This document shows, in pieces, positions 17,929 through 27,437 of a stretch of 64,000 nt of DNA. The stretch lies in assembly GCA_039030395.1 (NCBI GenBank), contig JBCCEF010000005.1, positions 1 to 64,000 on the forward strand, in the 5' to 3' direction. The position numbers and the translations under genes were made by a program. Positions within the stretch are counted from its first letter, which is position 1. Each line of letters begins with the position of its first letter. Source of the stretch: Acidobacteriota bacterium. Its GTDB lineage: Bacteria > Acidobacteriota > Thermoanaerobaculia > Multivoradales > JBCCEF01. The notes beneath the pieces are model-generated. The model was not told where the DNA came from. It did not search any database and saw only the letters and a program-made list of their open reading frames with translations.

Positions 17929-20057
17929 AGCGCGTCCTCGACCGGATTCAAGAGTGGTGGCGTCAGGACTGGTGTCTGCCGGCAGGTGTTCTGGCGCTAC
18001 TCTGCGGAGCCCTATGGCTACCCTTCGGATTCACCGTCGGCGGTACCGTGGAGGAGTGGCTCTACCTCGACCGCTTCGGCCGGGGCATGAGTCCCTTCGC
18101 GCTCTATGAGCAGATTCTGCGGCCGATGGGCTATCTGCAGACCTATTTTCCTTTCCTGCTCACGCCCGGCTCCTTCGTCGGCCAGAATCTTCTGCATCTG
18201 GTGTACATGTGGGGCAAAGGGATGGCCCTGTTTCTGGTTTTGCGGGAGTTGCGGGCGAAGCCGGCCTTCGCCCTGGCGGCGGCGCTGCTGTTCGTGCTCC
18301 ATCCGGCGGATACCGGGCAGATGACCCTGCGCACGACGGTGATTCATGGTCACTTGATGTACCTGATGGTCGCCATCTGGTGGCTGCTCCAACTGGCCCG
18401 GCGATTTCGCCTCGGCCTGGCTCTGGCGACCCTGGCCCTGCTGGCCTTCACCTTGCTCGTCTACGAAGCGGGCTACCCGCTGGCCTGGGCGGCGCCGTTG
18501 CTGCTGCTGGCGTTGGGAAAGAATCATGCGGCCGATGGCCTCAAGGCCTCGCTCTTGTGGTACGGCACGCTGCTGCTGCTGGTCGGCCGCTATGTTCTGG
18601 TCTTCGCCTCCGGGGTGGAGACCTACAACGCCGAGATTCTGGCCTTCGAGCAAGGGGGCGAGCGTTTGGCCAATATGTTCGCCGCTCTGGGCGGTGCCTA
18701 CGCCCGGGTGCTGTGGGTCGGTTGGGTGGAGGCCTTCGAAAGCCTCAAGGCGGCAGGCTGGGGCGACCTGGCGATCGGGTTGCTATCCGCCGCATTGGCA
18801 GGCTTCGCGGTGGCGGCTCTAGGGCCGTGCAAGGATGCGAAAACCAAAGGCGGTGCGCGGTTCTCGATGCTCGTGGCGGTCGCCGCGTCGGCGATCGTCG
18901 CGCTGGGTTTCTTGATGTACTTGCCGACCCAGGTGCGGGCGTCCACCTGGCGAACCCTGTTTCTCCCTTCCGTCGGCGGGGGGCTGATGGCGGCGGCCAT
19001 CCTGTGGTGGGTCTGCTCCCGCCGGTTGCCCGGGGGACGACTTTTCTTCGCCGTGGCGTCGGGCTTGGGCGTTCTGCTCGGCACGGTGCACTTGACGGCC
19101 CAGCACCGCGCCTTCGCGGAGGTGTCCTGGAACCAACAGCGGGTGCTCGCGGGCATTCTCCGCGCGGCTCCGAGAATCGAGCCGGAGGTCGAGCTGTTGC
19201 TCCTGATCGACCAAGGCGATCCGGCGGCGATTTCTCCGCAGTCTTTTCCCTACAGCCGCTACTTCCGCGCTGCGCTGACGTACCTGTATGGCTTGGAAGG
19301 GCTCAACGCCCAGGTTTGCTATCCCTTCTTTCCAAGGCGAGGCGAGCGGTGCGAGTTCGGGAGGGAGAGTGCTCTAGTCGACCATATCGAGCCGGATTGG
19401 TTGCACCCTGAGCTCGCCTGGGACGTGGACTATGAGCGGTTGCTGGTCTTCGAGCGGGATCGGGACGGCCGGATCTCCCTGCTGGAAACTCTGCCCCGCT
19501 GGTATTCCCTGCAGCCGGGAGACCTGAGCTACCACCCTGGACCGCTGCTGGAGGAAGGGGGAGCCCGCCACCCGCGATTCCTCAAGGTCCCGCCGGTGGT
19601 GGCGAGCGGGCGGACCGCTGGCGAATCTTTGGAGCACCTCGCCTACGAGTTCGACGAGGACCGCTTGGTCGGCGCGGGCTGGGGAGGGCTACGCAAGAAC
19701 GACTCGGGGATCACCTACCGCTTCATGCTGCACGAGCGGGCGGCCCTGCACCTTCCGCTACAGCCGCGGTCCTACCGCCTCGAACTGCGCATCGCCAATG
19801 GGCTTTCCGACAAGCTGTTGAACAGCTTGCGTCTGCAGGCCTCGGCACAGCCGATTCCCCTGCGCAGGACCGGCCCCGGTACCTACCAGGGCCAACTCTT
19901 CCGGGAACAGGTGGAACCCGGTAGCGACACCACTTTGCTGTTCGAAGTCGACGCGGCAGAGCTGCACCGCCTACAGGCGGAGCGGGGACCGCGGGTGGGA
20001 TTGGGAGTGGACTGGCTGCGAATCGAGCCGGAGAGGGCAGAGCGCCCCTCCCCTTAG
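17922..20057 (+). CDS. Large multi-pass membrane protein with C-terminal soluble domain
   Basis: A 711-residue protein that I do not assign to a named family. Residues 1-410 contain about ten hydrophobic segments (such as FALAAALLFVLHP and LATLALLAFTLLVYEAGY), and the last 280 residues are soluble, probably periplasmic. The overall plan recalls GT-C glycosyltransferases or glycan-modifying membrane enzymes, but no clear acidic catalytic motif was identified. The GTG at 17922 overlaps the end of wecE by 7 nt, so the two are translationally coupled and the protein probably acts on the same glycan. The open frame upstream to 17571 is antisense-free but lies inside wecE and is not used. Confidence 0.7.
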   Translation: MLKRVLDRIQEWWRQDWCLPAGVLALLCGALWLPFGFTVGGTVEEWLYLDRFGRGMSPFALYEQILRPMGYLQTYFPFLLTPGSFVGQNLLHLVYMWGKGMALFLVLRELRAKPAFALAAALLFVLHPADTGQMTLRTTVIHGHLMYLMVAIWWLLQLARRFRLGLALATLALLAFTLLVYEAGYPLAWAAPLLLLALGKNHAADGLKASLLWYGTLLLLVGRYVLVFASGVETYNAEILAFEQGGERLANMFAALGGAYARVLWVGWVEAFESLKAAGWGDLAIGLLSAALAGFAVAALGPCKDAKTKGGARFSMLVAVAASAIVALGFLMYLPTQVRASTWRTLFLPSVGGGLMAAAILWWVCSRRLPGGRLFFAVASGLGVLLGTVHLTAQHRAFAEVSWNQQRVLAGILRAAPRIEPEVELLLLIDQGDPAAISPQSFPYSRYFRAALTYLYGLEGLNAQVCYPFFPRRGERCEFGRESALVDHIEPDWLHPELAWDVDYERLLVFERDRDGRISLLETLPRWYSLQPGDLSYHPGPLLEEGGARHPRFLKVPPVVASGRTAGESLEHLAYEFDEDRLVGAGWGGLRKNDSGITYRFMLHERAALHLPLQPRSYRLELRIANGLSDKLLNSLRLQASAQPIPLRRTGPGTYQGQLFREQVEPGSDTTLLFEVDAAELHRLQAERGPRVGLGVDWLRIEPERAERPSP

Positions 20058-20101
20058 CGGGAAGGAGCGCTCCTAGACGAAAGACCTGAAAGCGAGGTGG
20101 G

Positions 20102-21814
20102 TCAGGGCGCCGCGGAGGCGGCCTTGAGCGCTTCGATCTCGCGCTTCAGCTCAGCGTTGCTAGCGGACAGCTCTTGCACCGCCAACCAGAGGGCCATCTG
20201 GACCTCCTGGCCGTTGAGCATCTTGTCCGAGCCCTTGCCGAAGACCTGGTGGAAGTCCTCCGCCACCAGACCGATCACATCCTCGGGACCATCGATGAAG
20301 TCGTAGTTGTAGACGTCGATAGCGGCGATCTTGTCGAGGATCCCCTGCGCCGGGATCGGCTGCAGGTTCGTCTTGTAGAGACGCGACGAAGAAGCGGTGA
20401 AGGTGGTCGCACCAGCCTGCAGGGTGGAGGCCGGCGCAGAGCTGCAGTCGGTCACGGCATCCTGAGTCCCCGACACCACGAAATCGTTGCTGCCCAGGCT
20501 GGAGAAGCAGCCGATAGACACCTGGCCGGTGCTGAGAATGCGCATGCGCTCAGCCGTATTGGTGTTGAAAACCAGCGGGTCATCGGACTGGGTGCCGACG
20601 AAGCCTGCAGTGCCGGCGGCCGCCATGGAAACTCGCGTGCCGCTGTCACTGGTGCGCACCTGAAACACGCCGACGGAGGCATTTCCCACCACGTCGAGAT
20701 CGGCGCCGTCCGTTGGGTTGTCCGTACCCAGGCCGACGTCACCGTCTGCCGCGATGAAGATCGAGTCTTCCGGCGCGCCGGGCTTCGAGCGGAAAAACAG
20801 CCGGGAGCCGTTGGTGACGTCGCGGATGAAGAAGTTGGCCTCGTTGGCGGCGATGTCGTAGATCTGCGGGGTGAAGCCGTCGGAGCCGTCCTGCTCCAGG
20901 CGGAGCGTCGGAGTGTTGCCCTCGACGATGTGGATGTCGACCACCGGGTTGGCGGTCTTGATGCCGACGTCACCGTCCGCTTCGACGTACAGGGTGTTGG
21001 CGTTGGCGCCCGCTTCGATGGTGAAGGGGCTGCGGCCGGCGGTGGCGTCGTCGATCGAGAACTTGTTCGCGCCACCGTTGTCGGACTCGTTGGCCGTCAG
21101 GCGCCAGTCGTTGCTCGGGAAGCTGGCCGTGGCACTGGTGTCGTCGAAGTGGAGGCGGAGGTTGTTCTCCTTCATGCGGATGGTGTCGAAGCCGAAATTC
21201 TCACCGTTGACGCAGTCCAGACCGGCGCACAGGCTGCCGTCGACGATCACGTCGTCAAGGAACACCTGGTCGGCGGCGCTCATCGGAGTGGGGCCGTCGC
21301 CGGAGCGGGCCGGAGCGTCAACGCTGATCGGCGCCCCGCGGCGCGCCTCTTCGACCAGGCTGCCGTCGACGATGGAACCGCCGGCGATGGTGAAGGAACC
21401 GGACTGGACGAGAAACTCCTCGGCCGGCACCAGGCCGGAGCGCTTGAGCTGGCGTGCCACTTCGCCGTCGTTACCGCGCTCGCGGGAATCGGCGAGGGCC
21501 CGCTTCACCCCTTCCGGCAAGACCGGCGAAAGGCGGAACTCCCAGCTGTACGTGCCGTCCGGGTAGACGTTGCCGAACTCGTCGAACACGCTGAACACCG
21601 GCAGCTCGGACGGGCCGAAGAAGTATTCCATGGAGACGTCCGGACCGGAGACGCGGAGCGACATCGATTCATAGGGGACCGCCGGCGCCCACTGCATGGC
21701 GGCGCTACCCGGAATGACCACCGCCATGTCGGCGGATTCGTTGGCGAAGGCGGTACCGCTCAGGACAAGACTGAGTACGGCGACGATCACGCTAATTCGT
21801 TGAATGGACTTCAT
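20102..21814 (-). CDS. Secreted protein with peptidase S74 (tail-fibre chaperone) domain
   Basis: A 570-residue protein with a clear signal peptide (MKSIQRISVIVAVLSLVLSG, cleavage near AFA-NE). The middle is a repetitive beta-rich region with phrases such as VEADGDVGI and IAADGDVGLGTDNP, as in phage-like fibres. The C-terminus has the S74 intramolecular chaperone layout: SSSRLYKTNLQPI with candidate Ser/Lys, IDVYNYDFIDG, VIGLVAEDFHQVF, then a short helix ELSASNAELKREIEAL. Family knowledge: S74 domains trimerise fibres and then cleave themselves off. ATG 21814 has an AGGAG site (near 21822-21828); upstream codons lack one. The gene stands alone, convergent with the glycan run. The 262 nt upstream hold no other gene. 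Confidence 0.85.
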   Translation of the reverse strand: MKSIQRISVIVAVLSLVLSGTAFANESADMAVVIPGSAAMQWAPAVPYESMSLRVSGPDVSMEYFFGPSELPVFSVFDEFGNVYPDGTYSWEFRLSPVLPEGVKRALADSRERGNDGEVARQLKRSGLVPAEEFLVQSGSFTIAGGSIVDGSLVEEARRGAPISVDAPARSGDGPTPMSAADQVFLDDVIVDGSLCAGLDCVNGENFGFDTIRMKENNLRLHFDDTSATASFPSNDWRLTANESDNGGANKFSIDDATAGRSPFTIEAGANANTLYVEADGDVGIKTANPVVDIHIVEGNTPTLRLEQDGSDGFTPQIYDIAANEANFFIRDVTNGSRLFFRSKPGAPEDSIFIAADGDVGLGTDNPTDGADLDVVGNASVGVFQVRTSDSGTRVSMAAAGTAGFVGTQSDDPLVFNTNTAERMRILSTGQVSIGCFSSLGSNDFVVSGTQDAVTDCSSAPASTLQAGATTFTASSSRLYKTNLQPIPAQGILDKIAAIDVYNYDFIDGPEDVIGLVAEDFHQVFGKGSDKMLNGQEVQMALWLAVQELSASNAELKREIEALKAASAAP

Positions 21815-22076
21815 GAACTGGACTCCTCTCATATTCGCTCCCGCGGCAACCGTGACCACGCCGTGTGGTCGCTTCGAACGGCTTCCGCGGGATGTTGCCT
21901 GAGTGACTGAGACAGGCCTAAAAGACGCACTGAAACCATCTCTACGATACCATGAGTAGAGGTTGGCTTTGGGCCGAAGACCCTTGTATTTGTGAGCTCT
22001 TTTGCATATCTATTGCCTGCTCTGTTCAGGGGTGGCACGAGGCGGCGAAAACGTTTCGGGTGCGGACAAAAGAAAT

Positions 22077-23642
22077 TCATTCGCCCGGTGGGCGGCAGGG
22101 CGGCCCGCTGGAGTAGAGGGCCAGGGCGGTACGGGCGGCATCGGAGGCGAGGCCTTCGTCAACGGCTCGCTGCTGCCATTTGGCGGCCTCGTCGCAGCGA
22201 CCCTGCTCGGCGAGGGCCAAGGCGAGGGTGGCGGCATGGGCGGGTACCGCCTTGGCCTCGAAGACGCGGCGCGCCAGATCGAGGGCCTGCTCGCCGTCGC
22301 GCAGCGAGCGATCCGGAGAGCCCGCGAGAAGGCGCGCCAGGGCGTGCGCCAGGCGGCCGTCCTCCGGCAGGAGCCGATGGCCTTCTTCCAACAAATCGCG
22401 CGTAGCCTGCCAGTTTTCGTTCTCGGCGTGGATGCGCGCTGAGCCGACCCAGGCGCGGACTTCGCCGGGGCTTTGCTCACGCGCCGCTTCGAAGTGGGGG
22501 AGCGCTTCGGCGGAGCGATCGCTACGCTCCAGGGTCTCGGCCAGGTCTAGCCGTGCCGCGGCGTCCTCCGGCGCCAGACGCACGGCCTTTTGCAGCTGCT
22601 CAAGGGCTTCCGGCAAGGCATTTCGGGCGATCAGGAGGGCGCCCAAGTTGTAGCGGGCGGTGGGGTTTTCGGGGGCGACGCGGATGACGATGCGCAGTTC
22701 CTTCTCGGCTTCCTCGGCCTGCCCGGCGGCGGACAGGGCGGTGGCGAGGTTGATGCGCGCCCGGGCGCTGTCGGGTTTGGCTGCGACGGCCTTGCGGAAG
22801 CCGGCGATGGCATCTTCGAATTGGCCGGCCCGGAAAGCGGCGCGACCGCTCAGCAGGTGCACTCGTTCGCCGCTGCGGAAGGCTTCCAGTTCCTTGATCA
22901 GCGGGTCCGGCGGCCGCACTCCCACCTCGCCCCGCCGGGCGAGGTGCCAGCGGGCCTTGTCCTCGTCTCCCAGGCCGCGGTAGGCGAGGGCCAGGGGATA
23001 GTGGAGCATGCGGGCTTGCGGCACTCGCTCCAGGGCATCGCCAAGGTGGCCCGCCGCGTCGTTGTAACGTTTCTGCGACAAAGCGACCTGCCCCAGGCCG
23101 GCGAGAGCGGCGGGTTCTTTGGGGCCGACGTCCAGGGCACCTTGAAAGAATTTCTTGGCTTCCTCCGGGCGGTTGAGGGCGAGGTAAATCTCGCCGAGGT
23201 GGACTTGCGCCGCGATGCTCACCGGCAGCAGTTCTAGGGCGCGCCGGTAGAAGGTGATCGCTTCCTCCAGGCGGCTCTTGTGCTGCAGCAGGTACCCCAG
23301 GTAATAGGGCCAGCGAAAGTCCTCCGGCGCGAAGCGCAGGGCGTTGCGATAGCAGGCTTCGGCGGCTTCGGCGAGGGCGTAGGCATGAAACACCCGGCCC
23401 ATGTCGCCGTAGGCGTTGGCCTTGCGCAGGTTCGTCGCCCGGGGGTGGTGGAGGACTTCTTCGACCTCCCGGCGCTGGGCGCGGATCTGGTCCGCCACGT
23501 CTTGTTCCAGGGCATCCAGGTCAACCGAGGGGATCGGTACGGCGCCGGAAGTCTCGCCATCGGTCTCCTGGGCCTGTGTCGAAAGGACGCCGGTGGGGGT
23601 CGTCAGGAGGAAGATGAGGGCGGCGAAGACGGTACGTTTCAT
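22077..23642 (-). CDS. Secreted TPR-repeat protein
   Basis: A 521-residue protein with a signal peptide (MKRTVFAALIFLLTTPTGV). Nearly all the rest is tetratricopeptide helices, with units such as AEACYRNALRFAPEDFRWPYYLGY, AITFYRRALELLPVSIAAQV and AEKELRIVIRVAPENPTARYNLG, about nine to eleven in total. Such proteins bind other proteins in the periplasm or on the surface; no enzymatic motif is visible. The start overlaps the end of the CRTAC1 gene by 4 nt, so the two are co-translated. Confidence 0.88.
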   Translation of the reverse strand: MKRTVFAALIFLLTTPTGVLSTQAQETDGETSGAVPIPSVDLDALEQDVADQIRAQRREVEEVLHHPRATNLRKANAYGDMGRVFHAYALAEAAEACYRNALRFAPEDFRWPYYLGYLLQHKSRLEEAITFYRRALELLPVSIAAQVHLGEIYLALNRPEEAKKFFQGALDVGPKEPAALAGLGQVALSQKRYNDAAGHLGDALERVPQARMLHYPLALAYRGLGDEDKARWHLARRGEVGVRPPDPLIKELEAFRSGERVHLLSGRAAFRAGQFEDAIAGFRKAVAAKPDSARARINLATALSAAGQAEEAEKELRIVIRVAPENPTARYNLGALLIARNALPEALEQLQKAVRLAPEDAAARLDLAETLERSDRSAEALPHFEAAREQSPGEVRAWVGSARIHAENENWQATRDLLEEGHRLLPEDGRLAHALARLLAGSPDRSLRDGEQALDLARRVFEAKAVPAHAATLALALAEQGRCDEAAKWQQRAVDEGLASDAARTALALYSSGPPCRPPGE

Positions 23643-25441
23643 GGGGTTCGTTCCTCGGCGGGCGGAGGCTCTCCTGGCTCGCCCTGCTTTGATTCGGCCG
23701 GCGAAGGGGTCGACGCTCCCTGGACGAGGCTCGTGTAGCGGCCGAGGGGCGGTGCCGGCCAGGTTTCCTGTGATCCATCGGGCCAGTACACCCGAACGGA
23801 CTGCGGTTGAAAGTCGTCGCCCAGGCCGAAGACCACCCGCGGATCGTGAGCCGAGGCGTAGCTACCGTCGCTTCGCACCCGTCCCCACCGGCTCTTCTTG
23901 GGGTTCTTGGTGGCGGCCTCATCTGCCGCCGCTAGCAGCTCGACCCGCGCGCCGAAGGCGTCGCGCTCGCCGGTCACGAGACGCAGACCCAACCAGGGTC
24001 GGTCATCCCCCCACCGGTTGAGAAGCACCCGGGCAGGGCCGCTGTTGTTGATCAACAAGAGATCTCCGTCGCCGTCGTTGTCGAGGTCTCCGAGGGCCAG
24101 GCCGCGGCTCACCTCTGGACCGAGAAAGGCTTTGCCAGCCTCAGCGCTGGCGTCCTCGAAACGTCCGTCCGAGCGCTGCCGGAAGAACTGGTTGGGTTGT
24201 TCCAGAGGGTACGGCGTTTCCGGTCCCGGCCGCCGGTCGGTAAAGGAGACGGCACCGTTGGCGATCACCAGGTCGAGGCGGCCGTCGAGATCGGCATCGA
24301 ACCAGGCGGTGCCGAAGGAGGTGAAGGGCAGACTGCTCTCACCGAGGCCCATTTCCACCGTGCGATCTTCGAACAGGCCACTGCCGTCGTTGATATACAG
24401 GGTGTTGGTTTCGCCCATCAGGTGGGTCATGAACAGGTCCGCGTCGCCGTCGCCGTCAAAGTCACCGGCGTCCACCCCCATGCTCGCTTCGGCCTTGCCG
24501 TTGCGATTGACGGCGATGCCGGCGAACAGGGCGTCCTCTTCGAAGGTGCCGTCGCCGCGGTTGGTCCACAAGAAGTTCAGCATGCCGTCGTTGGCGACGT
24601 AGAAATCCAATCGGCCATCGCCGTTGAAGTCCGCCGTCGCCACTCCCAGGCCGGCACCCTTTTGGCGTCCGATGCCGCTGGTCAGGGAGACGTCTTCGAA
24701 GGTGCCGTCGCCGCGATTGCGCAGCAGTCGGTCGGCTTCCGCATCGAAGGCGGCGGGGCCGCAGTAGTCCAAGCGACTACTCTTCTCGAAGCAGCGGACG
24801 TTTCTTTCCACGTCGAAGCGCACGTAGTTCACGACGAACAGGTCCAGCCAACCGTCGCCGTCGAAATCCGCGAAGGAGGCTCCGATGCTCCAACGGTCGT
24901 CGTCGCTCCCGCTTGCCGTTGTCACGTCTTCGAAGGTGCCGTCGCCGCGATTTCTCCACAGCCGGTTCGAACCGAGGTTGGCGACGTAAAGATCGATATC
25001 GCCGTCGTTGTCGTAGTCGCCGGCGGCAACGCCCATGCCGTAGTCCTCGGCCTCGAGGCCGCTCGCTTTCGTGACGTCGGTGAAGCGCGGTGTGCCGCGG
25101 GGTCCCGGATCGTTCCGCAACAGGCGGTCGGTGAGCGCCCCGCGGGGCGCGATGAGGGCGTCTTCAAGCTTCGCTTCCCGGGTCAGCAGGGAGCCCTGGA
25201 CGAGGTAGGCATCGAGATCGCCGTCGCCGTCGAAGTCGAACAGCGCACCGCCGGAGCCGGCGATCTCCGGAAAGAGCAAGTCGCCGGTCATGCCGTTGAA
25301 GTGAACAAAATCGAGCCCCGAAGCAGCGGTGACGTCGGTGAACAGCGGCTCTCCGCCGGCGGCGCGATCTGCCGGTGCAAGGAGCGTCAGGGCGATCGCC
25401 GTCGCCAGCAGGCGCAGGCTGAAGGAGGCCATTTCGGTCAT
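23639..25441 (-). CDS. CRTAC1/ASPIC-UnbV family FG-GAP repeat protein
   Basis: A 600-residue secreted protein with an N-terminal signal sequence (SLRLLATAIALTLLAPADRA). Multiple FG-GAP/VCBS calcium-binding propeller repeats follow: ALFDFDGDGDLDAYLV, DYDNDGDIDLYVANL, DFDGDGWLDLFVVNY and ADFNGDGRLDFYVAND. The last 120 residues (WLGLRLVTGERDAFGARVEL and SQETWPAPPLGRYTSLVQG) match the ASPIC/UnbV domain. The family is common in Acidobacteriota and Planctomycetota; its function is unknown. ATG 25432 is an alternative start. It forms an operon with the TPR gene. Confidence 0.92.
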   Translation of the reverse strand: MTEMASFSLRLLATAIALTLLAPADRAAGGEPLFTDVTAASGLDFVHFNGMTGDLLFPEIAGSGGALFDFDGDGDLDAYLVQGSLLTREAKLEDALIAPRGALTDRLLRNDPGPRGTPRFTDVTKASGLEAEDYGMGVAAGDYDNDGDIDLYVANLGSNRLWRNRGDGTFEDVTTASGSDDDRWSIGASFADFDGDGWLDLFVVNYVRFDVERNVRCFEKSSRLDYCGPAAFDAEADRLLRNRGDGTFEDVSLTSGIGRQKGAGLGVATADFNGDGRLDFYVANDGMLNFLWTNRGDGTFEEDALFAGIAVNRNGKAEASMGVDAGDFDGDGDADLFMTHLMGETNTLYINDGSGLFEDRTVEMGLGESSLPFTSFGTAWFDADLDGRLDLVIANGAVSFTDRRPGPETPYPLEQPNQFFRQRSDGRFEDASAEAGKAFLGPEVSRGLALGDLDNDGDGDLLLINNSGPARVLLNRWGDDRPWLGLRLVTGERDAFGARVELLAAADEAATKNPKKSRWGRVRSDGSYASAHDPRVVFGLGDDFQPQSVRVYWPDGSQETWPAPPLGRYTSLVQGASTPSPAESKQGEPGEPPPAEERTP

Positions 25442-25480
25442 GGTCTGAAAAGCGTCTTGGATCGCTCGATCAGTGGGTCG

Positions 25481-27259
25481 TCAGAGGATTTCGATCACCC
25501 GCCGGGCGATCCAGCCGGCCGCCACCGCCAGGGCGCCGGGCCAGAGGCTCAAGGTGCGCTCCCGGAGCAGGCCGAGGAGCAGGGCGCCGCCGGTGGCCAG
25601 TACCGTCACCAACCAAGGATCCCAGACCGGGACCGGCGCCGGCATCGCCTCCAGCCAGCCGGTGGTCGCCGCGATGAATGCGGTGGCGCCGGTGAGTGCC
25701 GCGGATCCGAGAATGGCGGGGTTGAGCTGCGAGCTTTGCTTGCCGGTCGCCAGGAAGCTATTGCGCAGCAGGCCGTGGGCGTAACCGCGCCATAGGCTCT
25801 CCAGGGCGACGGCGGCGACCGCCAGAGCGGCAATTTCCGTGGCCTCCGGGGGGTTGGTGCCCGCCAGGGGGATGGCGCGCCAAGCGAAGCCCGCCGCCAG
25901 GAGGGCGCCGCCAAGGGTCAAGGTGATGCTGATCCCGTCGAAGGCCGGTCGCCGGAATCCGAACAGCCAGAGCCGCCGGCGGCTGGCCCATCGGCTACCG
26001 AAAGTGGCCAGCAGGCCGATGGCGACCGCCGTCGCGAACAATCCCCAGGCGCTCCTCCAGGGGCCCGGCCAGGGAATTTCGCGACCGGCGACGAAGGCGC
26101 CGACGGCGAGCGGTAGGGAGAACGCCGCCAGGGCCACGCCGCGCAGGCCGACGGAGCTTCCCCGCCGAGTGTAGATACGCTCCAACAGGGAACCGATCTG
26201 GGCCGGTGTCAGGGCGCTGCCGGAGGGCCGCGGCGAGCCCCCGATATCGTCGGAGCCACCCCAGCGTTTGGAGCGCGGCCGCCCGTCCACCGCCGGATCC
26301 TCGAGATTGAGGCTCTGGTAGGCGGCGCCCAGGTCGATACCGGCGAGGGCGGCGGTCAGGCGCAGAGTGTAGTGGCCGGGTTCCTTCTCGAGCACCACGA
26401 TGCCGAGGCGGTCGCCCCAGGCCGCTCGCAGCCGCTCTTCCACTTCGTAGATGCCGGCCTCGTCCCGCACCACCACCGCCACCCGGTCGCCGCCGATGTC
26501 GAAGTGTCCGTAGTCCTTTTCGACCTCCGTCGGAACTTCGAGATCGGCCGGCGGGAGGGTTTGCCGGTCGAGGGTGTCGAGCATTCGGGTGGTGTAGTCG
26601 AGCGGATCCATCTGGGTCCACTCGCCGCTCGCCTTGAGAGATTTCTCGGCCTCCTGGAGGGCATCGAGGCGGCGCCGGGTTCGCGCCAGAAGGTCCGTCG
26701 GCAGGCCGCAATACTGGGCCAGCTTGTAGCCGTTGGCGTCGATCGCGCCCTCCAACCGCAACAGGGGCAGGAATTCGTCGAGCCGTTCCGTGTCCATTTC
26801 GAGCAACCGTCGGTGGTTGAGCAGCACCCAGATGGCGAAAACGGTATCCAGGTCCGGCTCGTTGGCGAGGATGCGCCAGCTGCCGCGGCCGAGTTCGAGA
26901 CCCTGCACCACCATGATCAGCGCCTGCTCGCAAGTCGCCAGGGTGAATGCCCGCACGCAACCTTCATGGTGGTCGAGGTTGTAGAGATGCTTGGCGGTGT
27001 CCCGCAACGGTGCGAAAGCCCCGGCGCCATCGAGCAGGATGACCCGCTCGCCGAGCTTTCGTGCCTCGGCCTCGCTGAAACTGAATTCTCGATCGATCAC
27101 CACCTCCAGGTTGGGCGCCTCTCGGCAGCGCAGGTGATGTTGGTCTTCGTTGCCTTCGCCCCCCGGCCGCCGCTCGTAGCGGCTGGCGCGGGTCGTCGGC
27201 GGGCGTATCGGCACGACGCCGCCAAATCGAAGCGAGGGTCTGGAGGTTGGATTCGCCAT
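25481..27259 (-). CDS. Fusion of a DHH-motif soluble domain and a CPBP-like membrane domain
   Basis: About 592 residues. The soluble half (to about 390) has LYNLDHHEGCVRAF (DHH at 96-98) and EPDLDTVFAIWVL (134-146), reminiscent of DHH phosphoesterase metal motifs but in unusual order. The second half has about seven hydrophobic helices. One carries ALESLWRGYAHGLL, like the first motif of CPBP (CAAX/Abi) membrane proteases but with the first Glu of EExxxR replaced. I know no characterised protein with this pairing, and both halves could be degenerate. Start uncertain: ATG 27259, or GTG 27319, neither with a good ribosome site. The gene stands alone, divergent from the acyltransferase; the 178-nt gap holds no other gene. 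Confidence 0.5.
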   Translation of the reverse strand: MANPTSRPSLRFGGVVPIRPPTTRASRYERRPGGEGNEDQHHLRCREAPNLEVVIDREFSFSEAEARKLGERVILLDGAGAFAPLRDTAKHLYNLDHHEGCVRAFTLATCEQALIMVVQGLELGRGSWRILANEPDLDTVFAIWVLLNHRRLLEMDTERLDEFLPLLRLEGAIDANGYKLAQYCGLPTDLLARTRRRLDALQEAEKSLKASGEWTQMDPLDYTTRMLDTLDRQTLPPADLEVPTEVEKDYGHFDIGGDRVAVVVRDEAGIYEVEERLRAAWGDRLGIVVLEKEPGHYTLRLTAALAGIDLGAAYQSLNLEDPAVDGRPRSKRWGGSDDIGGSPRPSGSALTPAQIGSLLERIYTRRGSSVGLRGVALAAFSLPLAVGAFVAGREIPWPGPWRSAWGLFATAVAIGLLATFGSRWASRRRLWLFGFRRPAFDGISITLTLGGALLAAGFAWRAIPLAGTNPPEATEIAALAVAAVALESLWRGYAHGLLRNSFLATGKQSSQLNPAILGSAALTGATAFIAATTGWLEAMPAPVPVWDPWLVTVLATGGALLLGLLRERTLSLWPGALAVAAGWIARRVIEIL

Positions 27260-27424
27260 GAGGGAGTCGTCTAGAAGGTGCGGCAAGCTCGACGAAGCGG
27301 GATAGCCGAAGGGCTTCACTCGCGCTGAACACTCAATTATAGGGGGTGTCGCCCTACCGCGTCGGCTGGATCACACCGTGGCCTAGGGGCGACGAATTCA
27401 TCACCACCGGCCGGACGATCCCGA

Positions 27425-27430
27425 TACACT
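27425..27430 (+). promoter_or_regulatory. Putative -10 of leaderless acyltransferase transcript
   Basis: TACACT lies 7 nt before the ATG, with no Shine-Dalgarno in between. This fits a transcript that begins at or next to the start codon. Confidence 0.35.
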
Positions 27431-27437
27431 GCCGGCG

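Noticed and set aside
20174-21910. A 578-codon + strand open frame
   Set aside because: Antisense to the S74 protein gene, with low-complexity composition and no domain or ribosome site.
24197-25795. A 532-codon + strand open frame
   Set aside because: Antisense to the CRTAC1 gene; its Val/Gly-rich repeats mirror the FG-GAP coding repeats.
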